Shown here piece after piece: positions 35,537 through 43,477 of a stretch of DNA of 64,000 bases. How positions within the stretch are numbered: the first letter of the stretch is position 1; the number at the start of each line of letters is the position of its first letter. The notes under the pieces were generated by a model, which saw only the letters and a list, made by a program, of their open reading frames with translations, had not been told where the DNA came from and did not search any database. The position numbers were made by a program, and so were the translations under genes. The stretch is from Hydrogenophaga sp. Root209 (GTDB lineage Bacteria > Pseudomonadota > Gammaproteobacteria > Burkholderiales > Burkholderiaceae_C), in NCBI RefSeq assembly GCF_001428625.1, contig NZ_LMIE01000001.1:327204-391203 (forward strand), read 5' to 3'.

Positions 35537-37735
35537 TCAAGCGGCGGCGCGAGTCGCCGCGAACTTCACATACCAGTCCAGGCAGCCGGGGTTGGCCATC
35601 GCTTCCTTGTTGATCACCTTCTCCAGCGGCTGGCCGAGCAGCAGCTTCTTGATCGGCAGTTCCTGCTTCTTGCCCGAGAGCGTGCGCGGGATTTCGGGCA
35701 CCTGGAACACCTCGTTGGGCACGAAGCGCGGCGAGAGTGCGGTGCGGATGCTCTCGTTGATGCGCGCGCGCACCGCCTCGTCCAGCGCCACGCCTTCGCG
35801 CAGCACCACGAACAGCGGCATGTAGCTCTCGCGCCCCAGGTACTCGAGGTCGACCACCATCGAATCCATCACCTCGGGCAGCGCCTCGACCGCGCTGTAG
35901 AGCTCGCTGGTGCCCATGCGCAGGCCGTGGCGGTTGATGGTGGCGTCCGAGCGGCCGTAGATCACGCAGGAGCCGTCGGGGTGGATGCGCAGCCAGTCGC
36001 CGTGGCGCCAGACGGCGCCGGCGCTGGCATCCAGATCACCACCATCCGGTTTGCGGCCGTGGCCAGGTGGGTACATGTCGAAGTAGCTGCCGAGCAGGCG
36101 CTTGTTGTCGGTGTCGCCCACGAAGTACAACGGCATCGACGGAATGGGCTGTGTGCACACCAGTTCACCCACCTCGTCGGCCACCGGCAGGCCCTGCTCG
36201 TTCCAGGCCTCCACCGCGCAGCCCATCAGACGGCACTGCATGCGCCCGGGCGTCTGCGGCAAGTCGCGATTGCCGCCAATGAAGGCGCCGGCGAAGTCGG
36301 TGCCACCGGAAATGTTGCACCACCAGATGCCTTGTTCCTGCTCCGGCTGAGCCACCCCCCGTTCGGGCTGAGCCTGTCGAAGCCCCGCGTGGGTGAGCCC
36401 TTCGACAGGCTCAGGGCGAACGGATTTGGCTTGGCACTCTCGCAATATCCGAAACTGCTCCGTCCCCCAGTTCTGCGCGTCTTCCGACAACGGGGAGCCC
36501 GTGGTCCCCAACGCCCGCACCGCCGACAGGTCCCCGCAGGTAGAGAGGTCCACACCGGCCTTGAGGCAGTTCGCAAAAAACGCCGCGCCCGCGCCGAAGA
36601 AGGTCACGCCCTGTTCGGCCGCGAAGCGCCACAGCGTGGTCCAGTCGGGCTTGTCGCGGGAGCCGCCGGGATTGCCATCAAAGATCACACAGGTGGTGCC
36701 GCCCAGCAGGCCACCGGTCTGCGCGTTCCACATCACCCAGCCGGTGGAGCTGTACCAGTGGTAGCGCTCGCCCCAGCTGTTGGGCTCGTAGCTGCAGCCA
36801 ATGTCGTTGTGCAGGATCTTGAGCGCCAGCGCCACGATGGTGGCGCCGCCGTGGCCATGCACGATGGGCTTGGGCAGGCCGGTGGTGCCGCTTGAATACA
36901 CGATCCACAGCGGGTGGTCGAAGGGCAGCCAGAGCGGTTCGAACTGCGCCACGGCGGCGTCCATGCGCGCCGTGGCCTCGGCAAACGAGGTGCAGGGTGC
37001 AGCGGCCTGCAGCGCGCGGTCTGCGGCAGCGGCGGCATCTTCGGCGTCGGCGGCCAGGTTGGTGTGCAGCACCACGTGGCGCACCGTGGGCAAGGCCGCG
37101 CGCAGCTCGGCCACCACGGCCAGGCGGTCAAAGTCGCGCGCGCCGTAGGTCACGCCATCGCACGCAATCAGCGCCACCGGTTCGATCTGGCGCAAGCGGT
37201 CGAGCACGGCGCTGGTGCCCATGTCGGGCGCGCAGATGCTCCACACGCCGCCGATGCTCACCGTGGCCAGGAAGGCCACCATCGCCTCGGGAATGTTGGG
37301 CAGGTAAGCGGCCACACGGTCGCCGGGCTGCACGCCCTGGGCCTGCAGGTGCAGCGCGAGCGAGGCCACCTGGCGGCGCAACTCGGGCCAGCTCATCTCG
37401 ACATGGCGACCCTTCTCGTTGCGGCTCACGATGGCCATGAAACCGGCCTCGTGCGCGGGCTGCACGTGGCGAAACACCTGCTGCGCGTAGTTCACCTGCG
37501 CGCCCGGGAACCACTTGGCGCCGGGCATCACGTTGCGCTCCAGCACGGCGGTGTGCGGCGTGGGCGAGCGCATGTCGAAGTAGTCCCAGATGCTTTGCCA
37601 GAACGCTTCGAGCTCGGTGGTGGACCAGCGCCAGAGTGCGTCGTAGCTGTCGAAATGCAGGCCCCGCTGCTCGGCCAGCCATTGCTGGTAGAGCCGGATC
37701 TGCGGGGTGAAGGGGGGTGGGTTTGTCTCGTTCAC
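35537..37735 (-). CDS. aacS: Acetoacetate-CoA ligase (acetoacetyl-CoA synthetase), interrupted by an in-frame repeat
   Basis: The 732-residue ANL-family ligase makes acetoacetyl-CoA from acetoacetate, ATP and CoA. The adenylate-forming core includes the P-loop YSSGTTGLPKP near residue 282, NISGGTDFAGAF, and the C-terminal catalytic lysine region SGKKQELPIKKLL. The N terminus (LYQQWLAEQRGL, ALWRWSTTELEAFWQSIW) is typical of the family. The length exceeds the usual ~650 residues: residues ~438-459 (RPEPVEG...RQAQPERG) are the translation of a palindromic repeat just before the substrate-binding loop. GTG 37735 has AAGGA upstream and is preferred over GTG 37756. The stop codon and reading frame are intact. 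Confidence 0.93.
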   Translation of the reverse strand: MNETNPPPFTPQIRLYQQWLAEQRGLHFDSYDALWRWSTTELEAFWQSIWDYFDMRSPTPHTAVLERNVMPGAKWFPGAQVNYAQQVFRHVQPAHEAGFMAIVSRNEKGRHVEMSWPELRRQVASLALHLQAQGVQPGDRVAAYLPNIPEAMVAFLATVSIGGVWSICAPDMGTSAVLDRLRQIEPVALIACDGVTYGARDFDRLAVVAELRAALPTVRHVVLHTNLAADAEDAAAAADRALQAAAPCTSFAEATARMDAAVAQFEPLWLPFDHPLWIVYSSGTTGLPKPIVHGHGGATIVALALKILHNDIGCSYEPNSWGERYHWYSSTGWVMWNAQTGGLLGGTTCVIFDGNPGGSRDKPDWTTLWRFAAEQGVTFFGAGAAFFANCLKAGVDLSTCGDLSAVRALGTTGSPLSEDAQNWGTEQFRILRECQAKSVRPEPVEGLTHAGLRQAQPERGVAQPEQEQGIWWCNISGGTDFAGAFIGGNRDLPQTPGRMQCRLMGCAVEAWNEQGLPVADEVGELVCTQPIPSMPLYFVGDTDNKRLLGSYFDMYPPGHGRKPDGGDLDASAGAVWRHGDWLRIHPDGSCVIYGRSDATINRHGLRMGTSELYSAVEALPEVMDSMVVDLEYLGRESYMPLFVVLREGVALDEAVRARINESIRTALSPRFVPNEVFQVPEIPRTLSGKKQELPIKKLLLGQPLEKVINKEAMANPGCLDWYVKFAATRAAA
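36359..36423. repeat. REP-like palindromic repeat inserted in frame in aacS
   Basis: The arms at 36359-36382 and 36400-36423 are 24 nt each and match as reverse complements except for a 2-nt central mismatch. The arm sequence contains TTCGACAGGCTCAG, shared with the copy at 32690-32762. The spacer is 17 nt. The whole element is read through in frame by the ligase gene. Confidence 0.88.
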
Positions 37736-37802
37736 GTTGTTGTCCTTTTTGGCCACAGATTAACAGCGCAGGCCAACTCCAACGACCGGTTTTGCACAGG
37801 GT

Positions 37803-37840
37803 TTGTACGCATGTTCAATTTTCTTGTACAACCGTTCAAT
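37803..37840. promoter_or_regulatory. Tandem palindromic operators upstream of the tetR gene
   Basis: Two sites share the pattern TTGTAC-N4-GTTCAA(T): 37803-37819 (spacer GCAT) and 37824-37840 (spacer AACC). Each is a near-palindrome, because GTTCAA is the reverse complement of TTGAAC. They are exactly 21 bp apart, two helical turns, and lie between the divergent aacS and tetR genes, ending 7 nt before the tetR ATG. This is a typical arrangement for autorepression by a TetR protein and could also control aacS. Confidence 0.75.
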
Positions 37841-37846
37841 ACCGCC

Positions 37847-38590
37847 ATGCCCCGCAGCTCAAGCCCGCCCACAGACGCCCCCAGCGCGCGCAAGCGCGCA
37901 GCGACGCCCCGCGGTGCCCAGCGCCCCGACCGCCAGCACGCCATCCTGCTGGCGGCCGAGAAGCTGTTTGCACAACGCGGCTACCACGCGGTCACTCTCC
38001 GCGAAATTGCCGAAGAAGCTTCGGTGCCACTGGCCTTGGTCGGCTACTACTTCGGTCCCAAGCACGAGCTGTTTCACGCCATCTTCGTGCACTGGCAAGC
38101 CACCGCCGAGCAGCGGCTGGCGCTGTTGCACGAGGCCACGCAATCACCGAGCAAGCGCGACCGCCTGCGCCAGGTGGTTGAAGCCTTTGTGCTGCCGGTG
38201 CTGGAGCAGCGCGCCAGCGCCGAAGGCGAGTACTACGCGCAACTGGTGGCCCGCGAACTGGCGCACCAGACGCCGGAGACCCAGCGTGTGCTCAGCGAGT
38301 TCTTCGACCCCTTGGCGCACCGCTTCATCGACGCGCTGCACGCAGCAAGGCCTGGCAATGACCGGGCGATGGCCGCCTGGGCCTACCAGTTCGCCCTGGG
38401 CGCGCTGCTGCACCACATCAGCGATCACCGCATGCCCGAGCTTTCGCTCGGGTGCAACCAGGACAACGACCCGGCCGCAGGCGCCCTGCTGATCAACTTC
38501 ATCGCAGCCGGCGTGTCCGCGCTGCTGCCCGTTTCCCGCACCCCGCGCCGCAGAGCGCCCACTTCTTCCACCCCCAGGAGACAACCATGA
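37847..38590 (+). CDS. TetR/AcrR-family regulator of the TRAP/fumarylacetoacetase operon
   Basis: The 247-residue protein has the TetR DNA-binding domain at about residues 28-75 (RQHAILLAAEKLFAQRGYHAVTLREIAEEASVPLALVGYYFGPKHELF) and a helical ligand domain. ATG 37847 is chosen because the tandem palindromes end just upstream; an ATG at 37811 would lie inside the first operator. The stop codon overlaps the dctP ATG (ATGA), so the regulator is translated with the transporter operon. It probably represses this operon and itself and releases on a pathway intermediate; the ligand is unknown. Confidence 0.88.
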   Translation: MPRSSSPPTDAPSARKRAATPRGAQRPDRQHAILLAAEKLFAQRGYHAVTLREIAEEASVPLALVGYYFGPKHELFHAIFVHWQATAEQRLALLHEATQSPSKRDRLRQVVEAFVLPVLEQRASAEGEYYAQLVARELAHQTPETQRVLSEFFDPLAHRFIDALHAARPGNDRAMAAWAYQFALGALLHHISDHRMPELSLGCNQDNDPAAGALLINFIAAGVSALLPVSRTPRRRAPTSSTPRRQP

Positions 38591-39660
38591 ACCGTCGAAT
38601 CTTTCAGACCACGCTGCTCGCTGCCGCCCTCACGCTGGGCGGCCTGAGCGGCGCGCAGGCGCAGCAGGTGATCAAGCTCACGGCCGCAGGCGGCCACCCA
38701 CCGGTGTTCCTGTGGGTCAAGCTGCTCGACGAGTTCTACATCCCCGAAGTGGACCGCCGCCTGGCCGCGGCCGGCAACGCGCACAAGGTGGAGTGGACCA
38801 AAGCCTGGGGCGGCACGCTGATCAAGATCGGCAGCGAGTCCAAGGGCATTGCCGATGGCGTGGCCGACTTCGGCTTCGTCGGCACGCTGTTCGAGGCGGC
38901 CCGGTTTCCGATGCAGAACGTGAGCTACGTGACGCCCTTCGGCACCGAGAACCTGGGTGCCGTGGGCGCCATCGTGGGCGACATGCAGAAATCCATCCCG
39001 GCCATGGGCGACACCTGGACGAAGAACGGGCTGGTGTACCTGGGGGGCACGGCGCTGGACACCTACCACCTCTGGACCAACTTCCCGGTGAAGTCGATCG
39101 ACGACCTCAAGGGCAAGAAGATCAGCGCGCCCGGCCCGTCGGCCAACTGGATCCGCAACACTGGCGCGGTGGCCGTGGCCGGCTCGCTGCCCACCTATTA
39201 CGAGGACATCAAGTCCGGCGTGTCCAACGGCGCCATCACCTTCAGCACGGGGGCCTGGGGCGCCAAGCTGCACGAGGTTGCCCCGTACATCACCAAGGTG
39301 AATTTCGGCTCCATGTTCGCTGGCGCCGTGGTGATGAACAAGCGCCGCTTCGACGGCTTGCCGCCCGCGGTGCAGCAGGTGTTCCGCGAGGTGGGTGTTG
39401 AGTACGACAAGCGCTTTGCCGAGGCGCAGAACGCCACCGCCAACGCGCTGCTGCAGAAGATGGGCGAGGCCGGCGCCACCATCAGCGAGCTGCCCGCTAC
39501 CGAGCGCAAGCGCTGGGCCGACACCATTCCCAACGTCGCGCAGACCTGGGCCGCCGACCTGCAAGGCAAGGGCGCGCCCGGCCCGGAAGTGCTCAAGGCC
39601 TACATGGACGGGCTGAAGAAGAGCGGCGCCAACCTGCCGCGCGACTGGTCGACCAAGTAA
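38587..39660 (+). CDS. dctP: TRAP transporter substrate-binding protein (DctP family)
   Basis: The 357-residue periplasmic receptor has a Sec signal (TLLAAALTLGGLSGAQA, cleavage about residue 24) and the DctP/TRAP binding fold: the segment LKGKKISAPGPSANWIR contains the region that normally holds the carboxylate-clamping arginine. It delivers a carboxylate to the DctQM membrane pair encoded next. AGGAG precedes the ATG. The N-terminal ligand residues differ from canonical C4-dicarboxylate binders, so a larger or aromatic acid is possible. The symbol is by family only. Confidence 0.88.
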   Translation: MNRRIFQTTLLAAALTLGGLSGAQAQQVIKLTAAGGHPPVFLWVKLLDEFYIPEVDRRLAAAGNAHKVEWTKAWGGTLIKIGSESKGIADGVADFGFVGTLFEAARFPMQNVSYVTPFGTENLGAVGAIVGDMQKSIPAMGDTWTKNGLVYLGGTALDTYHLWTNFPVKSIDDLKGKKISAPGPSANWIRNTGAVAVAGSLPTYYEDIKSGVSNGAITFSTGAWGAKLHEVAPYITKVNFGSMFAGAVVMNKRRFDGLPPAVQQVFREVGVEYDKRFAEAQNATANALLQKMGEAGATISELPATERKRWADTIPNVAQTWAADLQGKGAPGPEVLKAYMDGLKKSGANLPRDWSTK

Positions 39661-39673
39661 AGCCGGAGCCTGC

Positions 39674-40276
39674 ATGACCGTGCCCACGCCGATCCCCGGC
39701 GAGGCCGCGTCCACCCCGGACGCCACCTCGCAGGACGCCTACAACCACCCGTTGCCCTTCGGGCTGCACCGCCTGACCCAGGCGCTCAATGCCCTGGGCA
39801 CGCTGATCATCATCGGGCTGATGCTGCTCATCAACGCCGACATCGTGGGACGCACCGGATTCGACGCGCCAGTGCGCGGCGTGACCGAGCTGGTGTCGCT
39901 GTCCATCGTGGGCATCGTGTTCCTGCAACTCGCCGACACGCTGCGCAGCGGACGTTTCACCCGCGCCGACATGCTGCTGGACCGGCTCAAACGCACCCGT
40001 GCGCCGCTGGCCGCGGCCTTGCAGGCGGTCTACCACCTGCTGGGCGCTGCCCTGATGCTGATCATCCTCTGGGCCGCCTGGCCTTCGCTGGTGGAGTCCA
40101 TCCGCCTGCGCGAATACGTGGGCGCGCTCGGTGACTTCACCGCGCCGGTCTGGCCGGTGCGACTGATGATGCTGGTGGGCCTGTGCGTGACCGCGCTGAC
40201 CTTCGTGCTGCTGGCGGCCATGGACCTGAAGCGCGCCCGGCACCTTGCCGCCCAGGCCGGGGGGGTGCCTTCATGA
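39674..40276 (+). CDS. dctQ: TRAP transporter small permease subunit (DctQ family)
   Basis: The 200-residue membrane protein has a ~35-residue cytoplasmic lead and four hydrophobic helices (ALNALGTLIIIGLMLLI, ELVSLSIVGIVFLQLA, LLGAALMLIILWAAW, LMMLVGLCVTALTFVLL). The NADIVGRTGFD motif after helix 1 matches the conserved N-x-x-x-R-x-x-F of DctQ subunits. It lies 13 nt after dctP and overlaps dctM by 4 nt. Confidence 0.88.
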   Translation: MTVPTPIPGEAASTPDATSQDAYNHPLPFGLHRLTQALNALGTLIIIGLMLLINADIVGRTGFDAPVRGVTELVSLSIVGIVFLQLADTLRSGRFTRADMLLDRLKRTRAPLAAALQAVYHLLGAALMLIILWAAWPSLVESIRLREYVGALGDFTAPVWPVRLMMLVGLCVTALTFVLLAAMDLKRARHLAAQAGGVPS

Positions 40277-41589
40277 GCGCAACCACCGTGGCCGTGCTGT
40301 CGCTGGCGCTCATGCTGCTGCTGATCTGGGGCGGCCTGCATGTGGCGGTGGTGCTGGGCCTGGTCTCCTTCGTCGGCATCTGGATCATCCGTGATGACGT
40401 GGGCGTGGCGGCGAACCTGCTGGCCCAGGCCTCCAGCGACGCCATCGCCAGCCACATCTTCGGCGTGGTGCCGCTGTTCGTGCTGACCGGTTTTCTGGTC
40501 GCCAAGGCCGACATCGGCAAGGACGCGTTCGAGGTGGCCAACCAGTTGCTGCGCCGCCTGCGCGGCGGGCTGGGCGTGGCCACCGTGGCGTCCAACGCGG
40601 TGTTCGCCGCCATCACCGGCATCTCCATTGCCTCGGCCGCGGTGTTCACCCGCGTGGCCGTGCCGCAGATGATGCGTTTCGGCTACCAGCCCCGCTTTGC
40701 GGTGGGTGTGGTGGCCGGCTCTTCGGTGCTGGGCATGCTGATCCCACCCAGTCTGCTGATGATCCTCTACGGCTTCCTGGCCAACCAGTCGGTGGGTGAC
40801 CTGTTCACCGCCGGCATCGTGCCCGGTCTGTTGCTGGCAGTTGCGTTCGCAACCGGCATCGTGCTCGCGGCGTACTTCAAACCGTCCATGGTGTACGCCG
40901 GCGGAGAAATGCCGGTGCCCGACGGCGTCGACATGGGACCCGGCACCCTGCTGCTCAAACTGGTGCCCATCGTGGTGATGATCGGCGGCGTGCTCGGTGG
41001 CCTTTACGGTGGGCTGTTCACGGCCACCGAGGCCGGGGCCGTGGGCGCTGCGCTCGCCTTGTTGATAGCCGTGCTGCGGCGCAAGCTCACCGCGCGCAGC
41101 TTCTGGGAAGTGCTGACCGAGACCGGCCACGTCACCGTGGCAGTGAGTTTCCTCATCATCTGCGCCAGCATCTACACCCGCATGCTCGCCATGTCGGGCA
41201 TGCCGCAGTTCCTCATGGAGATGATCGGCCAGGCCGGCTTCGGGCCGTTCGCCTTCCTGCTGGTCTACGTGGCCGTCATCATCCTGCTGGGCACCGTGAT
41301 CGACTCCTCGTCCATCCTGCTGATCGTGCTGCCGCTCATGTTGCCGATCGCCGAGCAGTTCGGCATGAACCTCATCTGGTTCGGCGTGGTCACGGTGGTG
41401 GCGGTGGAGATCGGCCTGCTCACGCCGCCGTTCGGCCTCTCGGCCTACGTGGTCAAGAGTTCGCTCAACGATCCGCGCATCACCCTGGGCGACATCTTCC
41501 GTGGCACCGCGCCGTTCACCTTGATCATGGTCGGCGTGTTGCTGCTGCTGATGGTTTTCCCGCAACTCAGCCTTGTGTTGCTGAAATGA
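40273..41589 (+). CDS. dctM: TRAP transporter large permease subunit (DctM family)
   Basis: The 438-residue protein has about twelve hydrophobic segments and the DctM signatures: IPPSLLMILYGFLANQSVG, TEAGAVGAALALL and a C-terminal FRGTAPFTLIMVGVLLLLM. It catalyses sodium-coupled uptake of the acid delivered by DctP. ATGA overlaps join it to dctQ upstream and to the SMP-30 gene downstream, so all are translated together. Confidence 0.9.
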   Translation: MSATTVAVLSLALMLLLIWGGLHVAVVLGLVSFVGIWIIRDDVGVAANLLAQASSDAIASHIFGVVPLFVLTGFLVAKADIGKDAFEVANQLLRRLRGGLGVATVASNAVFAAITGISIASAAVFTRVAVPQMMRFGYQPRFAVGVVAGSSVLGMLIPPSLLMILYGFLANQSVGDLFTAGIVPGLLLAVAFATGIVLAAYFKPSMVYAGGEMPVPDGVDMGPGTLLLKLVPIVVMIGGVLGGLYGGLFTATEAGAVGAALALLIAVLRRKLTARSFWEVLTETGHVTVAVSFLIICASIYTRMLAMSGMPQFLMEMIGQAGFGPFAFLLVYVAVIILLGTVIDSSSILLIVLPLMLPIAEQFGMNLIWFGVVTVVAVEIGLLTPPFGLSAYVVKSSLNDPRITLGDIFRGTAPFTLIMVGVLLLLMVFPQLSLVLLK

Positions 41590-42626
41590 CCGCGCCCAAT
41601 CCCCTGGACGGTTTCACGGTGGACTGCTCGGCCATCCGCTATGTGGGCCAGGACCTGCAGCGCCCCGAGTGCATCCTGGCCGAGCGCGACGGAACGCTGT
41701 GGGCGGCCGATGCGCGCGGCGGTGTCATGCGCATCGCGCCCGACGGCGCGCAGCAGTTCGTGGGCCAGCGCGTCGACGACCACTTTGCCACCGCAGCCGC
41801 GACAACCACGGACGCGTTCGAGGCCAAGTTCACCCAGGGCACGCTGCCCAACGGCCTGGCCTTCGACGCCCAGGGCGACATCCTGATCGCCAACTTCGGC
41901 ACCGACTGTCTGGAGCTCATGGCGCGCGACGGCCGCACCCGCACACTGCACGACCGCATCGACGGTCTGCCGATCGGCAAGGTCAACTTCGTGCTGCGCG
42001 ACCGCAAGAACCGCATCTGGCTCACCGTCTCGACCCGCGTGAACCCCTGGACCACCGCCGCCGCGCGGCGCGTGAAGGACGGCTACATCGCGGTGGTCGA
42101 CGATCACGGCCTGCGCGTGGTCGCCGACGGCTTTCACTTCACCAACGAGGTGCGGCTGGACGCGCGCGAGGAATGGCTCTACATCGTGGAGACCACCGGC
42201 CCGCACATCACGCGCATGCGGCTCGACGAATCGGGCCCGGCCGGCGTTCGACTGGTCGATCGCGAGTTGTTCGGCCCCGCCCACCTGGGCGGCCCACCCG
42301 ACGGCATCGCCTTCGACAGCTTCGGCAACCTCTGGTGCACGCTGGTGATGGTCGACCGGCTGATCGCGCTCACACCACAAGGCGACCAGCGCCTGCTGCT
42401 CGACGACAGCAACGGTGAGCCGGCGCGCACGCTGATGCAACGCATGGACGACGGCAGCGCCACCGCCGAGGACATGCAGCGCGCGCACGGCGGCATCGCA
42501 CCCTGGATGGCCAGCGTCACCTTCGGCGGGCCCGACCTGCGCACGGTCTACCTCGGCAGCCTGCTGGGCAAGCGCATTCCGTACTTCCAGTCCCCGGTGG
42601 CGGGGCTGCCCATGGTGCACTGGTAG
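41586..42626 (+). CDS. SMP-30/gluconolactonase-like hydrolase
   Basis: The 346-residue protein is a six-bladed propeller of the SMP-30/LRE family: RPECILAERDGTLWAADARGG and the metal-binding LPNGLAFDAQGDILIANFG, FTNEVRLDAREEWLYIVETTG, GPPDGIAFDSFGNLWCTLV. The asparagine and aspartate positions in NGLAFD, NEVRLD and DGIAFD match the usual divalent metal site of lactonases. No signal peptide is seen, so it acts in the cytoplasm, probably opening a lactone from the imported substrate. It overlaps dctM by 4 nt. Confidence 0.85.
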   Translation: MTAPNPLDGFTVDCSAIRYVGQDLQRPECILAERDGTLWAADARGGVMRIAPDGAQQFVGQRVDDHFATAAATTTDAFEAKFTQGTLPNGLAFDAQGDILIANFGTDCLELMARDGRTRTLHDRIDGLPIGKVNFVLRDRKNRIWLTVSTRVNPWTTAAARRVKDGYIAVVDDHGLRVVADGFHFTNEVRLDAREEWLYIVETTGPHITRMRLDESGPAGVRLVDRELFGPAHLGGPPDGIAFDSFGNLWCTLVMVDRLIALTPQGDQRLLLDDSNGEPARTLMQRMDDGSATAEDMQRAHGGIAPWMASVTFGGPDLRTVYLGSLLGKRIPYFQSPVAGLPMVHW

Positions 42627-42665
42627 CACCCTCCCTTGATCATCCCGCTTCAGAAAGACGCCCCC

Positions 42666-43472
42666 ATGCCACGCACCTTCGTCGACCTGTCCATCTACCT
42701 TGAAAACGACGTGCTGAGCGATCCGCCCGCGTTCGCGCCCAAGATCCAGTACTTCACGCACGAGCACACCTTCGAGCAGATCGAGCCCTTCTTCCCCGGC
42801 CTCAAAAAGGAAGACCTGCCCGACGGCGAAGGCTGGGCGGTGGAGCTGGTGCAGCTCTCCACCCACAACGGCACGCACCTGGATGCGCCCTACCACTTCC
42901 ACTCCACCATGGACAAGGCGCTGGGCGAGAAGAAGCCCGCGATCGCGATCCACGACGTGCCGCTGGAGTGGTGCTTCCAGCCCGGCGTGAAGCTGGACTT
43001 CCGCCACTTCGCCGACGGCTACGTGGTGACCGCGGCCGATGTGGAGGCCGAGTTGACGCGCATCGAGCACACCATCAAGCCGCTGGAGATCGTGGTGGTG
43101 AACACGCGCGCCGGCTCGCGCTACGGCCACAACGACTACGTGTCGGCCGGCTGCGGCATGGGCTACGAGGCCACCATGTATTTGCTGGAGCGCGGCGTGC
43201 GCCTGACCGGCACCGACGCCTGGAGCTGGGACGCGCCCTTCGTGCACACCGCGCAGAAGTACGGCGAGACCAAAGACGCCTCGCTGATCTGGGAAGGCCA
43301 CAAGGCCGGGCGCGACATCGGCTACTGCCACATCGAGAAGATGCACAACCTCGAAGCCCTGCCGGCCGACGGCTTCTTCATCAGTTGCTTCCCGCACAAG
43401 ATCCGCGGCGCCTCGGCGGGTTGGACCCGTGCCGTGGCCATCTTCGACGACGCCCTTCAAGCAACGGCCTGA
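42666..43472 (+). CDS. Putative cyclase / metal-dependent hydrolase (PF04199)
   Basis: The 268-residue protein has the family metal-binding motif HxGTHxDAPxH: here STHNGTHLDAPYHF, near residue 75. A second conserved motif is SAGCGMGYEATMYLLERGVRLTGTDAWSWD. Relatives include kynurenine formamidase (KynB), isatin hydrolase and cyclase-like hydrolases that open rings or amides. ATG 42666 has no strong Shine-Dalgarno sequence, but it begins the conserved TFVDLSIYLEND start. It sits between the lactonase-like and fumarylacetoacetase genes. The exact reaction is unknown; an amide or ring hydrolysis in the pathway is likely. Confidence 0.83.
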   Translation: MPRTFVDLSIYLENDVLSDPPAFAPKIQYFTHEHTFEQIEPFFPGLKKEDLPDGEGWAVELVQLSTHNGTHLDAPYHFHSTMDKALGEKKPAIAIHDVPLEWCFQPGVKLDFRHFADGYVVTAADVEAELTRIEHTIKPLEIVVVNTRAGSRYGHNDYVSAGCGMGYEATMYLLERGVRLTGTDAWSWDAPFVHTAQKYGETKDASLIWEGHKAGRDIGYCHIEKMHNLEALPADGFFISCFPHKIRGASAGWTRAVAIFDDALQATA

Positions 43473-43477
43473 ACACC

